Of a stretch of DNA of 64,000 bases, positions 10,114 through 19,336 are shown piece by piece. Origin of the DNA: Ruegeria sp. A3M17 (GTDB lineage: Bacteria > Pseudomonadota > Alphaproteobacteria > Rhodobacterales > Rhodobacteraceae); assembly GCF_003318255.1 (NCBI RefSeq), contig NZ_QOCF01000031.1, forward strand, positions 62,001 to 126,000. The letters are read 5' to 3'. Numbering within the stretch: the stretch's first letter is position 1; every line of letters begins with the position of its first letter. Position numbers and translations under genes: made by a program. The notes below the pieces were generated by a model. It worked only from the letters and a program-made list of their open reading frames with translations. It had not been told where the DNA came from and made no database searches.

Positions 10114-10919
10114 CAGACAAGCCAAGCAAATCTCACGGACGCAAGGCAATCCGACCCACGCTGAAGCCGCGTGAATTGATGACTCCGACACCTGATCTGC
10201 ACGGGGTCTGGAAGGCAAAAATCATCACCCTGTTCCCTTCCGCCTTTCCCGGCGTTCTCGGCGAAAGCTTGACGGGCAAAGCCTTGCAAGAAGGGTTGTG
10301 GCAATTAGAGACCGTGGATCTGCGCCAGTTCGGCGTTGGCAAGCATCGCAATGTCGATGACACGCCGGCTGGCGGCGGCGCGGGTATGGTGTTGCGCGCA
10401 GACGTGCTGGGTGAGGCAATCGAACACACAATGGCTGGCGTGCAGGGCAACTGGCCATTGATCTACCTCAGCCCGCGCGGTCGCCGCATGGATCAACGTA
10501 TGATGCAAAACCTCGCACGCTGCGACGGCATGACCTTGCTTTGCGGTCGGTTCGAAGGCGTCGATGAACGCGTGTTGGAACATTACGGCGTTCAGGAAGT
10601 CAGCCTTGGGGATTTCGTGATGACCGGAGGTGAGATTGCGGCCCAGGCGCTGATTGACTCAACTGTGCGGTTGATTCCCGGCGTATTGGGCAACCAGGCC
10701 TCAGCCGAAGACGAAAGCTTTTCCTCGGGTCTTTTAGAGCACCCGCAATACACCCGACCCGCAGATTGGAAAGGCCGCCCGATCCCCGACATTCTGATGT
10801 CTGGTCATCACGGGCGCATTGCCGAATGGCGGCACCAGATGTCTGAAGAGATCACCCGCAAACGACGCCCTGATCTGTGGGAACGCTATGAGGAATCCGG
10901 GGACGACACACAGGATTGA
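10110..10919 (+). CDS. trmD: tRNA (guanine-37-N1)-methyltransferase TrmD
   Basis: A 269-residue SPOUT methyltransferase. The trefoil-knot region shows LIYLSPRGRRMDQRMMQNLA, LLCGRFEGVDERVLEHY and SLGDFVMTGGEIAAQALID. It methylates G37 of tRNAs to prevent frameshifting. The start is the ATG overlapping the upstream stop (ATGA); this gives about 35 residues ahead of the conserved WKAKIITLFPSAFPGV, longer than in E. coli. The ATG at MTPTPDLHG is the alternative. It ends the rpsP-rimM-trmD block. Confidence 0.96.
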   Translation: MTDKPSKSHGRKAIRPTLKPRELMTPTPDLHGVWKAKIITLFPSAFPGVLGESLTGKALQEGLWQLETVDLRQFGVGKHRNVDDTPAGGGAGMVLRADVLGEAIEHTMAGVQGNWPLIYLSPRGRRMDQRMMQNLARCDGMTLLCGRFEGVDERVLEHYGVQEVSLGDFVMTGGEIAAQALIDSTVRLIPGVLGNQASAEDESFSSGLLEHPQYTRPADWKGRPIPDILMSGHHGRIAEWRHQMSEEITRKRRPDLWERYEESGDDTQD

Positions 10920-11053
10920 TACCCCGAGTGTGGCTTGTATGCAGCACGTTCCTGTATTTGGCGAACACCACTTGAAGCTGATGATCTGAAAAAATACTCA
11001 TCTTGAAGATATTGCAAAATGCGATTTCAATTCAACGCATAACAGGCTGCTAA

Positions 11054-11479
11054 ATGAAAAAAATCATATGCTTAGCTGTGCTTGCCCTTTCAGCTTGCAC
11101 AACCAAGCCTCTTGAGATGGCAGTGCCCACTCAGGCGGGCCATAACCTGCACTCCGCAAAGGTCGCCGTGCAATCATGCGCCACCGAGGAAGATATTGGG
11201 GGCAACAGCGCGGTGATTGGTGGATACGCCACGAATATCCTGCTGTGGGGCGTGATCCTAGGCCCCATCGTCACGGCGCCCTTCGACGATAAGCTTCGCT
11301 CACAGGGTGAAATTGACCAGGTGCACCGCTGCATGACCGAACTTGGCTTCGAGCGACGCGAACTGACTGATGGAGAGCGGTTCTGGCTGCATCACACATC
11401 TGGCCAAGAACGGGTACGCCGTCTGGATCACCTTGTGGCCGGAGGAACCATTGAAACTTATGGGGCACCAAGCGGCTAA
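11054..11479 (+). CDS. putative lipoprotein
   Basis: A 141-residue protein with a lipoprotein signal peptide and lipobox (LALSAC, lipidated Cys near residue 15). The mature part contains a hydrophobic glycine-rich stretch (VIGGYATNILLWGVILGPIV) and a C-terminal basic/acidic helix. An upstream AT-rich stretch of about 130 bp probably holds its promoter. It overlaps the convergent GH25 gene by 4 bp at the stops. No specific family is recognised. Confidence 0.65.
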   Translation: MKKIICLAVLALSACTTKPLEMAVPTQAGHNLHSAKVAVQSCATEEDIGGNSAVIGGYATNILLWGVILGPIVTAPFDDKLRSQGEIDQVHRCMTELGFERRELTDGERFWLHHTSGQERVRRLDHLVAGGTIETYGAPSG

Positions 11480-12279
11480 GCGCCCCCCGCCTTCCATCTG
11501 GCCCATATCTCAGGCGGGCCGTTGAATGTGTTGATGTCCACTTTCCCCTGAACGCCAGGGACCAAACCCGTGCCCGTATACTGCCAAAACCGCCACGCGG
11601 CCTTGGGGTAAACGTTGCGCGGGTGCCCGGCGACCGACCGCAGCCAGAATTCCGTCTTGGGCAGGCGGGCGATATCGGTGTCACCGTAGAAATCCACGGT
11701 CGTATAGACGATCGGGCGGCGGCCATAGTGGCGTTCCAGGATATCAAGGAACCGCTTCGCCTCGGACCGCACGGTCGCCCCATCAGGCCTGATGGTGCAG
11801 GTCTTGGAATGTGGCGTCCATTCCATATCCAGTACGTGCGGCAGGTCGGCACCTCGGGGTACGTTCTCGATGAACCATTTCGCCTGCTCATGCGCCGGTC
11901 GGCAGAAATAGTAGTAGTGATAAGCCCCCCAGGGAACGCCCGCGGCTTGCGCGCCGCGCCGGTGATCATCAAACAAAGGGTCGGCCACGTCCCCCCCCTC
12001 GGTCGCCTTGATGAATACGAAACTGACACCGGATGACTTTGCCCTGTGCCAATCAATGGGACCCTGCCATCGCGAAACATCGAGCCCGTGAACCGGATAA
12101 TTCCCCGGGTGCCGGCCTTCCCACTCGTGCGGCTTGGCATCCCCAAAGCTTGGAAAAATGACCGAGGGCGACGTGGTGCTCAGAAATGCCTTAGCTTCTA
12201 CCTGTTGGGGCGGAGGGCTGCTGCGACCGCAGGACAGGGTCGCGAAGGCCAAAACAGCCAGCATCAATGCTGTGCGCAT
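11476..12279 (-). CDS. GH25-family lysozyme-like glycosyl hydrolase (lipoprotein)
   Basis: A 267-residue protein with a lipoprotein-type leader (LAFATLSC) and a GH25 muramidase domain from about residue 62: VHGLDVSRWQGPIDW carries the first catalytic Asp, followed by VSFVFIKATEGGDVADPLF, HVLDMEW and a C-terminal FWQYTGTGLVPGV. GH25 enzymes cleave the beta-1,4 bond of peptidoglycan; here the protein is probably outer-membrane or periplasmic. It has a good ribosome site (AGGAA) upstream of its ATG and ends overlapping the convergent lipoprotein gene. Confidence 0.88.
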   Translation of the reverse strand: MRTALMLAVLAFATLSCGRSSPPPQQVEAKAFLSTTSPSVIFPSFGDAKPHEWEGRHPGNYPVHGLDVSRWQGPIDWHRAKSSGVSFVFIKATEGGDVADPLFDDHRRGAQAAGVPWGAYHYYYFCRPAHEQAKWFIENVPRGADLPHVLDMEWTPHSKTCTIRPDGATVRSEAKRFLDILERHYGRRPIVYTTVDFYGDTDIARLPKTEFWLRSVAGHPRNVYPKAAWRFWQYTGTGLVPGVQGKVDINTFNGPPEIWARWKAGGA

Positions 12280-12657
12280 GGTATGTTCCTGTTCTAAATT
12301 TCTGCTCTTATAATTCCCTCTAGAATGCCTGATCTGCCTGACAAGGCAACGGTGTTGTTGGCTGGTGGCGAAATCTTACCATCTGGCCCTGACCATTCTT
12401 GCGATTCAGGCTTGATCCCTGCCCACAAAGCCCGTAAAGCAGCGCAATCCGGTGCCGCGACATGCGACTCCGGTGTTTTGGTTTGCATCATGGCGTGACG
12501 CCCGGCTTTCTTCGGCCACGGCGCGGCAGGGCGGACCGGACCAAAGGAATATTCGATCTGACCTCTGGCGGGCTGTACGCAGGACCCGATGAAGACCAAG
12601 AGCTCTCAGGCCGTGCTCAACTTCGTGGACCAACCACGAGCAGATAGGAGAAATGCG
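12280..12657 (+). other. intergenic region between GH25 gene and rplS
   Basis: This 378-bp region separates the divergent GH25 gene and rplS and should hold both promoters. A TATAAG-like element about 25 bp before the GH25 start lies on the minus strand. Open frames on both strands here lack ribosome sites and gene-like third-position bias, so I call none of them. Confidence 0.4.
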
Positions 12658-13041
12658 ATGGACCTGATCGCACAGCTTGAGGCGGAACAGATTGCCGCCC
12701 TGGGGAAAGACATCCCCGATTTCAAAGCCGGAGACACCATCCGTGTCGGCTTTAAAGTGACCGAAGGGTCGCGCACCCGTGTACAGAACTACGAAGGCGT
12801 CTGCATCGCCCGCAAAGGCGGTAACACCATCGCCGGTGCGTTCACAGTTCGCAAAATTTCGTTTGGCGAAGGTGTGGAGCGTGTGTTCCCGCTGTATTCG
12901 ACCAACATCGACAGCATCACCGTTGTCCGCCGTGGCCGCGTCCGTCGCGCCAAACTGTACTATCTGCGCTCGCGCCGTGGTAAATCCGCGCGTATCGCAG
13001 AAGTCACCAACTACAAGCCCAAGGCTGGCGCCGAAGCGTAA
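12658..13041 (+). CDS. rplS: 50S ribosomal protein L19
   Basis: A 127-residue protein starting [19 protein letters not shown], with the L19 core [28 protein letters not shown] and [18 protein letters not shown]. The start ATG has an AGGAG site about 8 nt upstream; an in-frame ATG 23 codons earlier gives an N-terminus not seen in L19. It is followed 11 nt later by rpmE and then by a strong terminator. Confidence 0.97.
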   Translation: MDLIAQLEAEQIAALGKDIPDFKAGDTIRVGFKVTEGSRTRVQNYEGVCIARKGGNTIAGAFTVRKISFGEGVERVFPLYSTNIDSITVVRRGRVRRAKLYYLRSRRGKSARIAEVTNYKPKAGAEA

Positions 13042-13052
13042 GGAACGGAAAG

Positions 13053-13274
13053 ATGAAAAAAGACATCCATCCCGATTATCACGTCATCGACGTCAAAATG
13101 ACCGATGGCACCGTAGTTCAGATGAAATCCACCTGGGGCGCCGAAGGCGATCAGCTGGCTCTGGAAATCGACCCCTCTGTGCACCCTGCATGGACCGGTG
13201 GTTCGTCGCGCCTGTTGGACGCCGGCGGCCGTGTGTCGAAGTTCAAGAAGAAATACGAAGGTCTGGGCTTCTAA
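13053..13274 (+). CDS. rpmE: 50S ribosomal protein L31
   Basis: A 73-residue protein, [19 protein letters not shown] through [11 protein letters not shown], matching L31. It lacks the CxxC zinc-binding cysteines, so it is the zinc-independent form, normal for Rhodobacterales. It is co-transcribed with rplS and ends 22 nt before a strong intrinsic terminator. Confidence 0.96.
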   Translation: MKKDIHPDYHVIDVKMTDGTVVQMKSTWGAEGDQLALEIDPSVHPAWTGGSSRLLDAGGRVSKFKKKYEGLGF

Positions 13275-13296
13275 GCCAGACCCGTTTGAGATGCGA

Positions 13297-13325
13297 AAGG
13301 CCGCCCACCGGGGCGGCCTTTTTTT
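13297..13325 (+). terminator. intrinsic terminator after rpmE
   Basis: A perfect 10-bp GC-rich stem (AAGGCCGCCC paired with GGGCGGCCTT, loop ACCG) runs straight into seven T residues. This is a textbook Rho-independent terminator ending the rplS-rpmE operon. Confidence 0.93.
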
Positions 13326-13354
13326 GTGCGTAGAACGTTGCCAAAAATAAGTGG

Positions 13355-13819
13355 CTAAGCCAGTCGCATGATCAATTCGACCTCACCATCGACAAGCCGG
13401 CCAGTCGGCGCAAACCCGAACGATTGATAAAGCGGCAGCGCATTGCCCGGTTCGTCGACAACGCTGATCACCAGGTTGGAGCGACCCTTTTTCAAAGCCA
13501 CGGATTTTGCAAAATCCAATGCGGCCATTCCATAGCCCCGGCCCTGACGAGATTTGTCGACCATCAGCCGCCAGATATAGACGCCATCCGGGTCATCCCC
13601 GTCATCCAAATCTGCGTCGGGATGTGCCATGTCGATTATGGCAAGCAAACCCACCGCATCGCCGCCATCCCAAATGCCATAGATTTCTGACCCCGGTTCG
13701 AAAATCGACTGTGCCATCGTCATTAGATTTGTCGCGACAAATCCTGCCTGATTTTCGCGCACAGACAATGCCGCCAAAGGACGCAAGGTTTTTTGAGAGA
13801 GTAACGCAAACTCAACCAT
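13355..13819 (-). CDS. GNAT-family N-acetyltransferase
   Basis: A 154-residue single-domain acetyltransferase. The acetyl-CoA-binding loop reads DKSRQGRGYGMAALDFA at about residues 87-103, and the C-terminal DEPGNALPLYQSFGFAPTGR is the typical beta-bulge and tyrosine region. The spacing resembles spermine/spermidine-type acetyltransferases, but the acceptor is not certain. It is a single gene convergent with rpmE and preceded by the MFS exporter gene on the same strand. Confidence 0.85.
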   Translation of the reverse strand: MVEFALLSQKTLRPLAALSVRENQAGFVATNLMTMAQSIFEPGSEIYGIWDGGDAVGLLAIIDMAHPDADLDDGDDPDGVYIWRLMVDKSRQGRGYGMAALDFAKSVALKKGRSNLVISVVDEPGNALPLYQSFGFAPTGRLVDGEVELIMRLA

Positions 13820-13878
13820 GGAGACCCACTATCACAGCCGGACTTCCAGTAGAAGAATTGCGAACAGTTAAAGCGAAC

Positions 13879-15474
13879 TCAACCCTTCGCACGCGTCAGC
13901 TCGGCTGCGCTGTGTACGGGCGGAACCTGGCCCCGAAGCAACATCAACGCCAAAGCCATTCCGACTAGAGCCGCCACTGCAGCAACAAGCATCGCGCTGT
14001 CGAAGGCGTTGTCCTGCAAGTCCCGAAGGGCTTTGGCCAAAGCACTACTATTTTCAGGATCCATTTTAGCGATCAGTTGTTGGATTTGGCTCGGCGTCCC
14101 ATGGGTCAGGGCATGGGCCAGATCTTCTCGCTGGGCGGACCCGGTGGGCAAAGCGTTCATGACTTCGGAAATACCTCTGCGGGTCGTAATTGCTTCGGCC
14201 AAACCTCCGACCACGGCTCCTAGTGTCGCGCCAAAATACAGGCAGGCGTTAATCACCCCGGACCCCTGCCCCACATGCTCTTCTGGCAACACGCGCAGAC
14301 CGAGCCGGGGCAAAAGTGAAAAACAGATACCTAATCCAATGCCGACGATCATCAGCTTCCACCAGATCTCTGCATATTGGGTGGAGTTCGAAGTTGTCAT
14401 CAACAGCAAGAACCCACAGGCCATCGCCCCCAAGCCGATCGCGATCGGCCATTGAAAGCTGTAGGGCGCCAGAAACCGGGGTGCGGTGACCGAGATTACG
14501 AACATGCTGAGGCTAAGCGGCATGATCGCCAAACCTGCGCCGATGGGCGAATATCCGAAGGCATCCGGGGATTGAACGAACGTGTTGAAATACACAAAGA
14601 AACAGAACAGCGTGAAGCCGGTGAAAAACATACCAACGGCGGCCATAAAATAACGTGGATGCTTGAAGTATCGCAGCTCGATCAACGGATCGTCGCTCCG
14701 GCGGGACACGATAACAAGGATGATTGTCGCCACTGCTGCGACTCCCAGCGGCATCAATGTCATCGGCGTTGCCCACCCGCTACTTTCCCCATTGCTGAGC
14801 GCAAAGGACAGCGGGCCAAGGAACAAAAGCAACGCAAAAGCACCCGGATAATCAAACTTGGCCCCGGTTTGACGCGTGTCCGGCACGTACCCGCGTCGGC
14901 TGACATGCAGCCCAATCAGGAAGGCGAAGACCAGCAACACCAGATCGGTCGCAAACACCGCGCGCCAGCTGATATAATGGGCAAAGGCCCCCCCGACGAT
15001 CGGCCCGACGCCAATGGCAAGACCTACAATTGCGCCCCATGCGCCGGTAACACCTGCGCGCTGCTCTTCGGGTGTGGCGGCGGTCAACAGTGACAAAGAC
15101 GTGCCAAACAGGGCCGCAGCCCCCGCGCCCTGCGCGCCGCGCCCAAACAGCAGCATCGAGCCGTCTTGCGCAACCAGGACCGAGGCGGACCCAATGCCAA
15201 AGACAATCATCCCAGCGAAGAACACGCCCATCTTGCCGGTAATATCGCCCAACCGGCTGACAATCGTGACCAGCGTGGCGCTGGCCACGGTATAGGTTGC
15301 CATCACCCATTGCAGGCCGGATGGCGTCAAATCGAACTCGGCCTTGAGGTTCGGCAGAATGGTCGCGACGGCCGTTGTGTTAAACCCAACAACCATCATG
15401 CAGATGGCTGTCATCGCCAGCACAACGCGGGCACCCCCCTCGTGCGTTGGGTCAGAAGGCGTCTTGTCGGTCAT
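13879..15474 (-). CDS. MFS transporter, DHA2 (EmrB/QacA) drug-efflux type
   Basis: A 531-residue polytopic membrane protein. MMVVGFNTTAVATILPNLKAEF and the loop motif GDITGKMGVFFAGM are DHA2 features, and the length fits 14 transmembrane helices. GPIVGGAFAHYISWRAVF corresponds to antiporter motif C plus the following conserved W-R. It probably exports hydrophobic compounds by proton antiport. A cytoplasmic or periplasmic segment of about 60 residues (MNALPTGSAQ to ALRDLQDNAF) sits before the last helix, as in many family members. Confidence 0.88.
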   Translation of the reverse strand: MTDKTPSDPTHEGGARVVLAMTAICMMVVGFNTTAVATILPNLKAEFDLTPSGLQWVMATYTVASATLVTIVSRLGDITGKMGVFFAGMIVFGIGSASVLVAQDGSMLLFGRGAQGAGAAALFGTSLSLLTAATPEEQRAGVTGAWGAIVGLAIGVGPIVGGAFAHYISWRAVFATDLVLLVFAFLIGLHVSRRGYVPDTRQTGAKFDYPGAFALLLFLGPLSFALSNGESSGWATPMTLMPLGVAAVATIILVIVSRRSDDPLIELRYFKHPRYFMAAVGMFFTGFTLFCFFVYFNTFVQSPDAFGYSPIGAGLAIMPLSLSMFVISVTAPRFLAPYSFQWPIAIGLGAMACGFLLLMTTSNSTQYAEIWWKLMIVGIGLGICFSLLPRLGLRVLPEEHVGQGSGVINACLYFGATLGAVVGGLAEAITTRRGISEVMNALPTGSAQREDLAHALTHGTPSQIQQLIAKMDPENSSALAKALRDLQDNAFDSAMLVAAVAALVGMALALMLLRGQVPPVHSAAELTRAKG

Positions 15475-15555
15475 AAATCCACCCCAAAACTCATTGTTCT
15501 TAAATGCAATTACTCAGCAGTTTAGCGATTTTTGTCGCTGCGCATAGGGTCGGCT

Positions 15556-16443
15556 TTAGATCCAGTAGGACAGCGCAATCGGCAGGACGATGATCGTGGC
15601 CAGCGTCGACACAAGAATGAAACCAGCGACATCCGGCCCGTATTCCGGCACGTGCTGGTCAATGAACAGGTAAGTCGCAACCGAGGACGGCATCAGGCAA
15701 CACAGGATCACCGCGCCACGCTCAGCCCCGGTGAAAGCAAAAACCCATACCAAAGCGCTGGCGATTGCAATTGCCATGACCAGATGCAGAACGGTCAACA
15801 GCGCCGCCCGGCCCAGGCTTTTGATCCGCAACGTCGCCAGCGTATGGCCCAATGTCAGCAGCATCAGTGGGATCGACAGCCCCCCAAGAATGTCGAAGGA
15901 CTTTGCCAGCGGTTGAGGCAAGCTTGATCCGCTCGCCATAAGGATCAGAGACAGGATCACTGCATAAATGATCGGGGACGTGACGAGCTTTCTGGGCGAA
16001 AACTCACCCGCCGGGATCCACATGCCGATGGTGAAAATGCTAATCAACACGACCACGACAAATCCCATCGTATAGGCCATTCCCGCATCACCCAACGCAA
16101 GCAAGGCGATAGGCAACCCGATATTGCCCACGTTCCCATGCATCAGCGGCGTCAAAAAGGCCCGAACCGGCAGTCGCATGGCCTTCAGTGCCAGAAATCC
16201 CAACACTCCGAACCCCGCAATGGCCAGCGCTGCGGCCATCATGACGTCCAGAAAGGTGCCAACCGCAATTTGGGTCGTGGACAGATGCGAGATGATCAGC
16301 GCCGGGTATCCAACGCGCGAGACGATTCCACCGATGACTTTGTTGTCGAACGGTGCCTTGATCACGGCAAGGGCATAGCCGACCCCGGCGCAGATCAGCA
16401 CCGGCAGAACCACGTTCAGAACGTTCAAAAACAGATGGTCCAA
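15556..16443 (-). CDS. AEC-family (auxin efflux carrier) transporter
   Basis: A 295-residue membrane protein of the AEC type, starting LFLNVLNVVLPVLICAGVGY, with PLMHGNVGNIGLPIALLALG in the middle and two homologous blocks of about five helices. AEC members transport organic acids such as malate or malonate. I chose the TTG at 16441-16443 because a GGGG-type ribosome site precedes it and the family begins just before LFLNVLN; a TTG 20 codons upstream (16503) is the alternative. The substrate is unknown. Confidence 0.82.
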   Translation of the reverse strand: MDHLFLNVLNVVLPVLICAGVGYALAVIKAPFDNKVIGGIVSRVGYPALIISHLSTTQIAVGTFLDVMMAAALAIAGFGVLGFLALKAMRLPVRAFLTPLMHGNVGNIGLPIALLALGDAGMAYTMGFVVVVLISIFTIGMWIPAGEFSPRKLVTSPIIYAVILSLILMASGSSLPQPLAKSFDILGGLSIPLMLLTLGHTLATLRIKSLGRAALLTVLHLVMAIAIASALVWVFAFTGAERGAVILCCLMPSSVATYLFIDQHVPEYGPDVAGFILVSTLATIIVLPIALSYWI

Positions 16444-16660
16444 CCGGTTCCCCTGTTGCAAAACCCTGATTTGAACTGTGAAACAGCCGGTCCGTTTTGA
16501 CAAGCACGCGTCCTAACCGACACAGCCGGTTGAGTTTTCCAAATTAGAGCCTGATATTGCCCTGCTAGGGCGCTTGGGGTTCTTCCCTTCCCGGCTTCCA
16601 CAACATATAGTGGTTGGTAACAACGTGTGGGTAAGCACGGCGGGACGTGGGAATACAAGC

Positions 16661-17470
16661 ATGGCACATATTATCGTAGTGGGGAACGAGAAGGGCGGCG
16701 CAGGCAAATCGACCGTGTCGATGCATGTCGCTACAGCGCTGGCGCGCTTGGGTCACAAGGTCAGCACACTGGACCTTGATCTTCGGCAGCGCAGCCTTGG
16801 CCGGTACTTCGAAAACCGCGAAAACTTTCTGAAAGACCCGGACCTGAGCCTGCCCAGCCCCCGCCACCACGATCTGCCCGAGATTGATGCGGCCAAGCTG
16901 AAACCTGGCGAGAACATCTATGACCACCGTTTGTCTGCCGCTGTGGCCGAGCTGGAAAGTGACAGTGATTTCATCCTGATCGATTGCCCCGGATCGCACA
17001 CCCGCCTAAGTCAGGTGGCACATTCACTGGCCGATACGTTGATCACGCCGCTGAATGACAGCTTTATCGACTTTGACCTGCTTGCACGGATCGACTCCAA
17101 GGGCGAAAAAATCCTGGGTCCGTCGGTCTATTCGGAAATGGTGTGGAACGCACGCCAACTGCGTGCGCAGGCGGGACTAAAGCCCATCGACTGGGTGGTT
17201 GTCCGCAACCGCGTCGGCACCCAGCGCATGGTCAACAAGGAAAAGATGCAGCGCGCGATTGAGATGCTGTCCCAGCGCATCGGCTTCCGCGTCGCATCGG
17301 GTTTCTCCGAGCGGGTTATCTTCCGCGAGCTTTTCCCACGTGGCCTGACCTTGCTGGACCTCAAGGATATTGGGGTCAAACAGCTGAACATTTCGAACAT
17401 CGCTGCACGGCAAGAGCTGCGCGACATGATGAAAGAGCTGAACCTGCCGGGTGTTGAGATCGACTTCTGA
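16661..17470 (+). CDS. mipZ: division plane positioning ATPase MipZ
   Basis: A 269-residue ParA/MinD-superfamily ATPase: deviant Walker A GNEKGGAGKSTVSMH at residues 8-22, DLDLRQRSLGRYFENR next, and IDCPGSHTRLSQVAHSLAD as Walker B region. DWVVVRNRVGTQRMVNKEKM and SGFSERVIFRELFPRGLTL are MipZ-type features. In Caulobacter MipZ binds ParB near the origin and inhibits FtsZ away from midcell. The ATG at 16661 starts directly at the ATPase fold; the frame upstream is open but unlikely to be coding. It is monocistronic here. Confidence 0.93.
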   Translation: MAHIIVVGNEKGGAGKSTVSMHVATALARLGHKVSTLDLDLRQRSLGRYFENRENFLKDPDLSLPSPRHHDLPEIDAAKLKPGENIYDHRLSAAVAELESDSDFILIDCPGSHTRLSQVAHSLADTLITPLNDSFIDFDLLARIDSKGEKILGPSVYSEMVWNARQLRAQAGLKPIDWVVVRNRVGTQRMVNKEKMQRAIEMLSQRIGFRVASGFSERVIFRELFPRGLTLLDLKDIGVKQLNISNIAARQELRDMMKELNLPGVEIDF

Positions 17471-17792
17471 CGCCCCGTTTGGACGTTCCAGCCCCAGCGC
17501 TACCATACCTCGCCAAAATCGTAGATCAGGTGTGCGCCCCTGCCCTTTTGGGCAATGAGTTTTGACAATACCGGCAGCCTGAAGCTTCAGCGTCGCGTTA
17601 AGGCTGACTTTGTACCGCCATTCGTATCTTTACCAAAAATACAACTATCCAAAGCACCTTTTTGGTATTTTTGATAATCACCACTATCCACCTGATCTAA
17701 TAATAGACAACTTTGAATGGATCGGGATGTGAATTCCACACCGGGTTATCAAGGGACAGGACGCCAAATCGCGCGTTGACGGGAGGACAGCC
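17471..17792 (+). other. intergenic region upstream of NCS2 permease
   Basis: This 322-bp region is AT-richer than its surroundings between about 17620 and 17720. It contains the inverted repeat listed separately and a clear GGGAGGAC ribosome site just before the permease. No purine-riboswitch-like core is visible. Confidence 0.4.
17631..17667. promoter_or_regulatory. inverted repeat, candidate operator of the NCS2 permease
   Basis: Perfect 9-bp arms (TACCAAAAA at 17631-17639 and TTTTTGGTA at 17659-17667) are separated by 19 bp. They lie about 125 bp before the permease start. Arm length and spacing fit a repressor site, possibly purine-responsive; this is inferred only from position. Confidence 0.4.
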
Positions 17793-19259
17793 ATGACCGA
17801 TTCATCCATTGGGACGCCGGAGCAGCTTCGGGATCCAAACTATTTTCCAGCCATTTACCGGGCCGTACCGCTGGGGATACAGCACGTGCTTGCAATGTTC
17901 GTATCGAACGTTACTCCGGCGATTATCGTTGCCGGCGCGGCGGGTTTTGGCTTTGGCTCAAACAGCCCGGACTTTCCCGAGTTGCTATACCTGATCCAAA
18001 TGTCGATGCTTTTTGCCGGTGTAGCAACGTTGTTGCAAACGGTAACGCTTGGCCCGGTTGGCGCAGCGCTTCCGATCGTACAGGGCACATCCTTCGCCTT
18101 TATTCCGATCATGATCCCTCTGGTTGCCGGAAAAGGCGTAGACGGTCTTGCCGCCCTGTTCGGGGGCGTGATTATCGGTGGCTTGTTTCATGCGCTGTTG
18201 GGCACGGTAATCGGCAGGATACGCTTTGCACTACCGCCCTTGGTCACTGGGCTGGTCGTAACGATGATTGGTCTTGCACTGGTTAAGGTCGGCATCGAAT
18301 ACGCAGCCGGAGGTGTACCAGCCAAGGCTTCGGGTGCTGAAAGCTATGGCTCATTGTCCAGTTGGACACCCGCGCTGATCGTTGTGTTTGTCACTTTGGG
18401 GCTCAAGTTCTTTGCGCGTGGCATGCTTTCGGTGTCGGCCGTTCTGGTCGGTATTCTGGTGGGTTATGTTTATTGCCTGCTGGTCGGGAAATTACCCGTC
18501 GAGGTGATCTCTGGCTCGTGGGAACGCTCTGCGGCTTTCGCACTGCCGCAGCCTTTCAAATACGGCTTCGAGTTCTCGTTCGCCGCAGTAATCGGTTTCT
18601 GTCTTATGGCCTTTGTGTCCGCCGTCGAGACGGTTGGCGATGTCTCGGGGATCACCAAAGGTGGCGCAGGTCGTGAGGCGACCGACAAAGAAATTCAAGG
18701 CGCCACGTATGCAGACGGTATCGGCTCTGCCATTGCAGGCATCTTTGGTGGGTTCCCGAATACCTCGTTCAGCCAGAATGTCGGTCTGATCGCTATGACC
18801 GGTGTCATGAGCCGCCACGTGGTCACCATTGGTGCCATTTTCCTGATTGTGTGTGGTCTGGTGCCCAAAGTCGGAGGGTTGATCCGAACGGTTCCGATCG
18901 AAGTGCTGGGCGGCGGCGTCATAGTCATGTTCGGCATGGTTGTCGCCGCAGGCGTATCCATGCTGTCGGATGTTGTATGGAACCGGCGGAACATGGTGAT
19001 CTTTGCGGTTTCGCTTTCGATTGGTCTGGGGCTTCAACTCGAAGTCATGAACGTGGCACCCGGATCGGCAAATGCGCTGCAGCACCTGCCCGACACCCTG
19101 CGGGTCCTGGGCGCGTCAGGCATCCTTCCAGCAGCGTTTATCGCTATCGTGCTTAACCTGATCCTGCCAGAGACACTCGCTGATGAGGCGACAGAAGAAG
19201 TTTCTGGGGGTATGGCCGGCCACGGGCGCGGCGCGTTGGTTAAGGACGATCACGTCTGA
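17793..19259 (+). CDS. NCS2-family purine permease (xanthine/uric acid type)
   Basis: A 488-residue membrane protein of the nucleobase-ascorbate transporter family. The signature QNVGLIAMTG and the upstream AFVSAVETVGDVSGITKGG segment place it with xanthine/urate symporters rather than UraA-type uracil carriers. LPIVQGTSFAFIPIMIP is the conserved QxxS-like motif in helix 3. It imports a purine with protons across the inner membrane. It is monocistronic, with a GGGAGGAC ribosome site and an inverted repeat upstream. Confidence 0.88.
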   Translation: MTDSSIGTPEQLRDPNYFPAIYRAVPLGIQHVLAMFVSNVTPAIIVAGAAGFGFGSNSPDFPELLYLIQMSMLFAGVATLLQTVTLGPVGAALPIVQGTSFAFIPIMIPLVAGKGVDGLAALFGGVIIGGLFHALLGTVIGRIRFALPPLVTGLVVTMIGLALVKVGIEYAAGGVPAKASGAESYGSLSSWTPALIVVFVTLGLKFFARGMLSVSAVLVGILVGYVYCLLVGKLPVEVISGSWERSAAFALPQPFKYGFEFSFAAVIGFCLMAFVSAVETVGDVSGITKGGAGREATDKEIQGATYADGIGSAIAGIFGGFPNTSFSQNVGLIAMTGVMSRHVVTIGAIFLIVCGLVPKVGGLIRTVPIEVLGGGVIVMFGMVVAAGVSMLSDVVWNRRNMVIFAVSLSIGLGLQLEVMNVAPGSANALQHLPDTLRVLGASGILPAAFIAIVLNLILPETLADEATEEVSGGMAGHGRGALVKDDHV

Positions 19260-19336
19260 GCCAGAAACCATTTCTTGGGCCTGTTCACAAATGGATAGGC
19301 CCAAGCCGTAATTAATTTCGGCCACGAAACGCAAAC

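Noticed and set aside
12294-12599. 101-residue minus-strand frame before rplS
   Set aside because: No ribosome site, no codon bias and no family resemblance; region more likely promoter.
17471-17792. Purine riboswitch before the NCS2 permease
   Set aside because: No conserved purine-riboswitch core or loop-loop pattern visible; only an inverted repeat.
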